This document shows positions 4,550-5,971 of a DNA stretch of 5,971 nucleotides, in pieces. The notes below the pieces were generated by a model. That model ran no database searches and was not told the origin of the DNA. It saw only the letters and a program-made list of their open reading frames with translations. Both the position numbers and the translations under genes were made by a program. Numbering within the stretch: position 1 is the first letter of the stretch; each line of letters begins with the position of its first letter. This DNA is from an uncultured Eubacteriales bacterium (GTDB lineage Bacteria > Bacillota_A > Clostridia > Christensenellales > Aristaeellaceae). The stretch is taken from the NCBI GenBank assembly GCA_900321945.1, contig ONXY01000420.1:1-5971 (forward strand), written 5' to 3'.

Positions 4550-5971
4550 TTATGCCAGAACGGAGGAGGTGGCTTCATCCTCGTACTGCCGGGTGTAAAG
4601 GCGGTAATAATACCCCTTCGCCTTCAGCAGCTCCGCGTGGGTGCCCCGCTCCACGATTTTGCCGTCGTTCACCACCAGGATCAGGTCCGCGTTCCGGACC
4701 GTGGAAAGCCGGTGGGCGATGACCAGGGAGGTGCGGCCGGCGATCACCGTTTCGATGGCGGACTGGATCTTCTGCTCGGTCAGCGTGTCCACCGACGCGG
4801 TGGCCTCGTCCAGCACCAGGATCCGCGGATCCGCCAGAATCGCCCGGGCGAAGGAGATCAGCTGCTTCTCGCCCGTGGACAGCAGATCGCCGCCTTCGCC
4901 CACGTCGGTGTCCAGGCCCTTTTCCATCCGGGCCACCACCTCGTCGGCGGAAACCAGGGCCAGCGCCCGGCGGATCTCCTCCTCCGTGGCGTCGGGCCTG
5001 CCGTACAGAAGGTTTTCCCGGATGGTGCCGGAAAAGAGGTGAGGCGTCTGCAGCACGTAGCCGATGGCGCTGTGCAGCCAGAGCTGGGAGCGTTCCCGGG
5101 CGTCCCGGCCGTCGATCAGCACCTGCCCCTCCGTGGGCTCGAAGAAGCGGCACACCAGGTTGACGAGGGTGCTCTTGCCGGCGCCGGTCTCCCCGACGAT
5201 GGCGATGCTGCTTCCGAAGGGGATCTCCAGGCTGAAGTGCTCCAGCACGTATTCGTCCCCGTCCGGATAGCGGAAGGAGACGTCCCGGAAGGCGATATCG
5301 CCCCGGATGGGCTCCCAGTTTTCCTTCTTCGGGTTAAAGCTGTCGCCGTATTTCGCGATCACCTCTTCGGAATCCTTCACATCCGGAACCGTGCCCAGCA
5401 GCTTTGTCAGCCGCTCGATATTCACCTGGGTGGTAATGACGTCCGAGATGGCGTCCACGATCCACCGGACCGGCTCCATCATACCCTGGGCGTAGCTCAT
5501 GAACATGGAGAAGGTGCCGACCTCGCTTTCCGCGATGTATCCGCCCTTCCACAGCACGATGGCCAGGGCCAGGGAGGAGGACAGGTGCATCGTCAGGGAG
5601 AAAAGCCCCCGCAGCCGTGCCGCGTGGATGCCCTTTCCGCGCATTTCCCCGGTGTCCTTCAGGAAGTCCCGGCTCATTTTGTCCTCGATCACCAGGGTTT
5701 TGATCGTTTTCGCGCCGGTGATTCCCTCGTTGAAATCCCCGGTGATTTTGCTGTTCAGTTCCCGGATCTGCCGGTTGGCCCGGATCAGCTTTCCCTGGAA
5801 GAGGGAAAAGAGGATCACGATCAGCGGCAGAACGCCCATGACCATCAGCGCCAGCCGGGCGTTGATGATCAGCATGATCACGACGGAGCCCAGCAGATAG
5901 CTGGTGTGCCAGACGCTGTCCATCAGCGTCCAGGAAACCAGGGAGCCGATGCGCCCGGTGTCGCTCATGAC
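4550..5971 (-). CDS. ABC exporter half-transporter, N-terminus cut by the window edge
   Basis: This is a fused membrane-plus-ATPase subunit of an ABC exporter. The frame is open to the right edge, so the true start is missing; the Met at 5968 is internal (codon 5971-5969 is Val). Counting from that Met, 1-185 is the later part of the transmembrane domain, opening with MSDTGRIGSLVSW, the usual segment before TM3, so about TM1-TM2 is lost. The nucleotide-binding domain spans about 222-460: A-loop Y234, Walker A GETGAGKST (259-267), Q-loop Q307, signature LSTGE (363-367), Walker B ILVLDE with catalytic E388, D-loop SVD (392-394) and H-loop H419. The LSTGE signature departs from LSGGQ while Walker B is complete, and the KGYYYRLYTRQYE tail resembles TM288-type subunits. 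That pattern fits one half of a heterodimeric exporter (TM287/288 or BmrCD type), the partner likely being encoded just upstream. It probably exports drugs, lipids or peptides; the substrate is unknown. A strong terminator ends its transcript. Confidence 0.95.
   Translation of the reverse strand, partial: VMSDTGRIGSLVSWTLMDSVWHTSYLLGSVVIMLIINARLALMVMGVLPLIVILFSLFQGKLIRANRQIRELNSKITGDFNEGITGAKTIKTLVIEDKMSRDFLKDTGEMRGKGIHAARLRGLFSLTMHLSSSLALAIVLWKGGYIAESEVGTFSMFMSYAQGMMEPVRWIVDAISDVITTQVNIERLTKLLGTVPDVKDSEEVIAKYGDSFNPKKENWEPIRGDIAFRDVSFRYPDGDEYVLEHFSLEIPFGSSIAIVGETGAGKSTLVNLVCRFFEPTEGQVLIDGRDARERSQLWLHSAIGYVLQTPHLFSGTIRENLLYGRPDATEEEIRRALALVSADEVVARMEKGLDTDVGEGGDLLSTGEKQLISFARAILADPRILVLDEATASVDTLTEQKIQSAIETVIAGRTSLVIAHRLSTVRNADLILVVNDGKIVERGTHAELLKAKGYYYRLYTRQYEDEATSSVLA

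Overview
The window comes from a GC-rich, low-GC-phylum-type (Firmicutes/Bacillota, Clostridia-like) chromosome. This is inferred from strong AGGAGG-type ribosome binding sites, the style of the MATE and ABC exporters, and an extracytoplasmic TlpA-type thiol oxidoreductase with a clostridial-looking membrane neighbour. No rRNA or marker gene is present to fix the taxon. Every gene I can support lies on the minus strand, so transcription runs from right to left. No mobile element, CRISPR array, tRNA or rRNA is visible.

From right to left: (1) 5971-4550 holds the C-terminal two thirds of an ABC exporter half-transporter, the subunit type with a degenerate LSTGE signature and an intact Walker B glutamate. 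It probably pairs with a second half-transporter encoded just beyond the right edge. A clean intrinsic terminator (4533-4502) follows it. (2) A near-consensus sigma-A promoter (4475-4446), embedded in an inverted repeat, drives a MATE-family multidrug/cation antiporter (4407-3007). A LysR-type regulator (2968-2054) follows 38 bp later, so efflux pump and regulator look like one two-gene operon. (3) A 268-bp intergenic region (1786-2053) carries a second promoter (1944-1916) flanked by three copies of a GTCAC half-site, and then a 5' leader able to fold into a two-part stem. (4) This promoter serves a secreted TlpA-like protein (1785-439) with an unassigned N-terminal domain, a WCSNC thioredoxin-fold domain and a C-terminal SpaA/Cna-B-like beta-sandwich. 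A GC-rich hairpin follows, then a two-helix membrane protein that runs off the left edge.

Functionally the window splits into an export section (ABC plus MATE/LysR) and an extracytoplasmic thiol-redox operon (TlpA-like protein plus membrane partner). The most interesting points are the redox operon's apparent ATA start codon, its three-half-site operator and its structured leader, the multidomain build of the TlpA-like protein, and the dyad across the MATE promoter, which shows that the longest MATE reading frame overstates the N-terminus.
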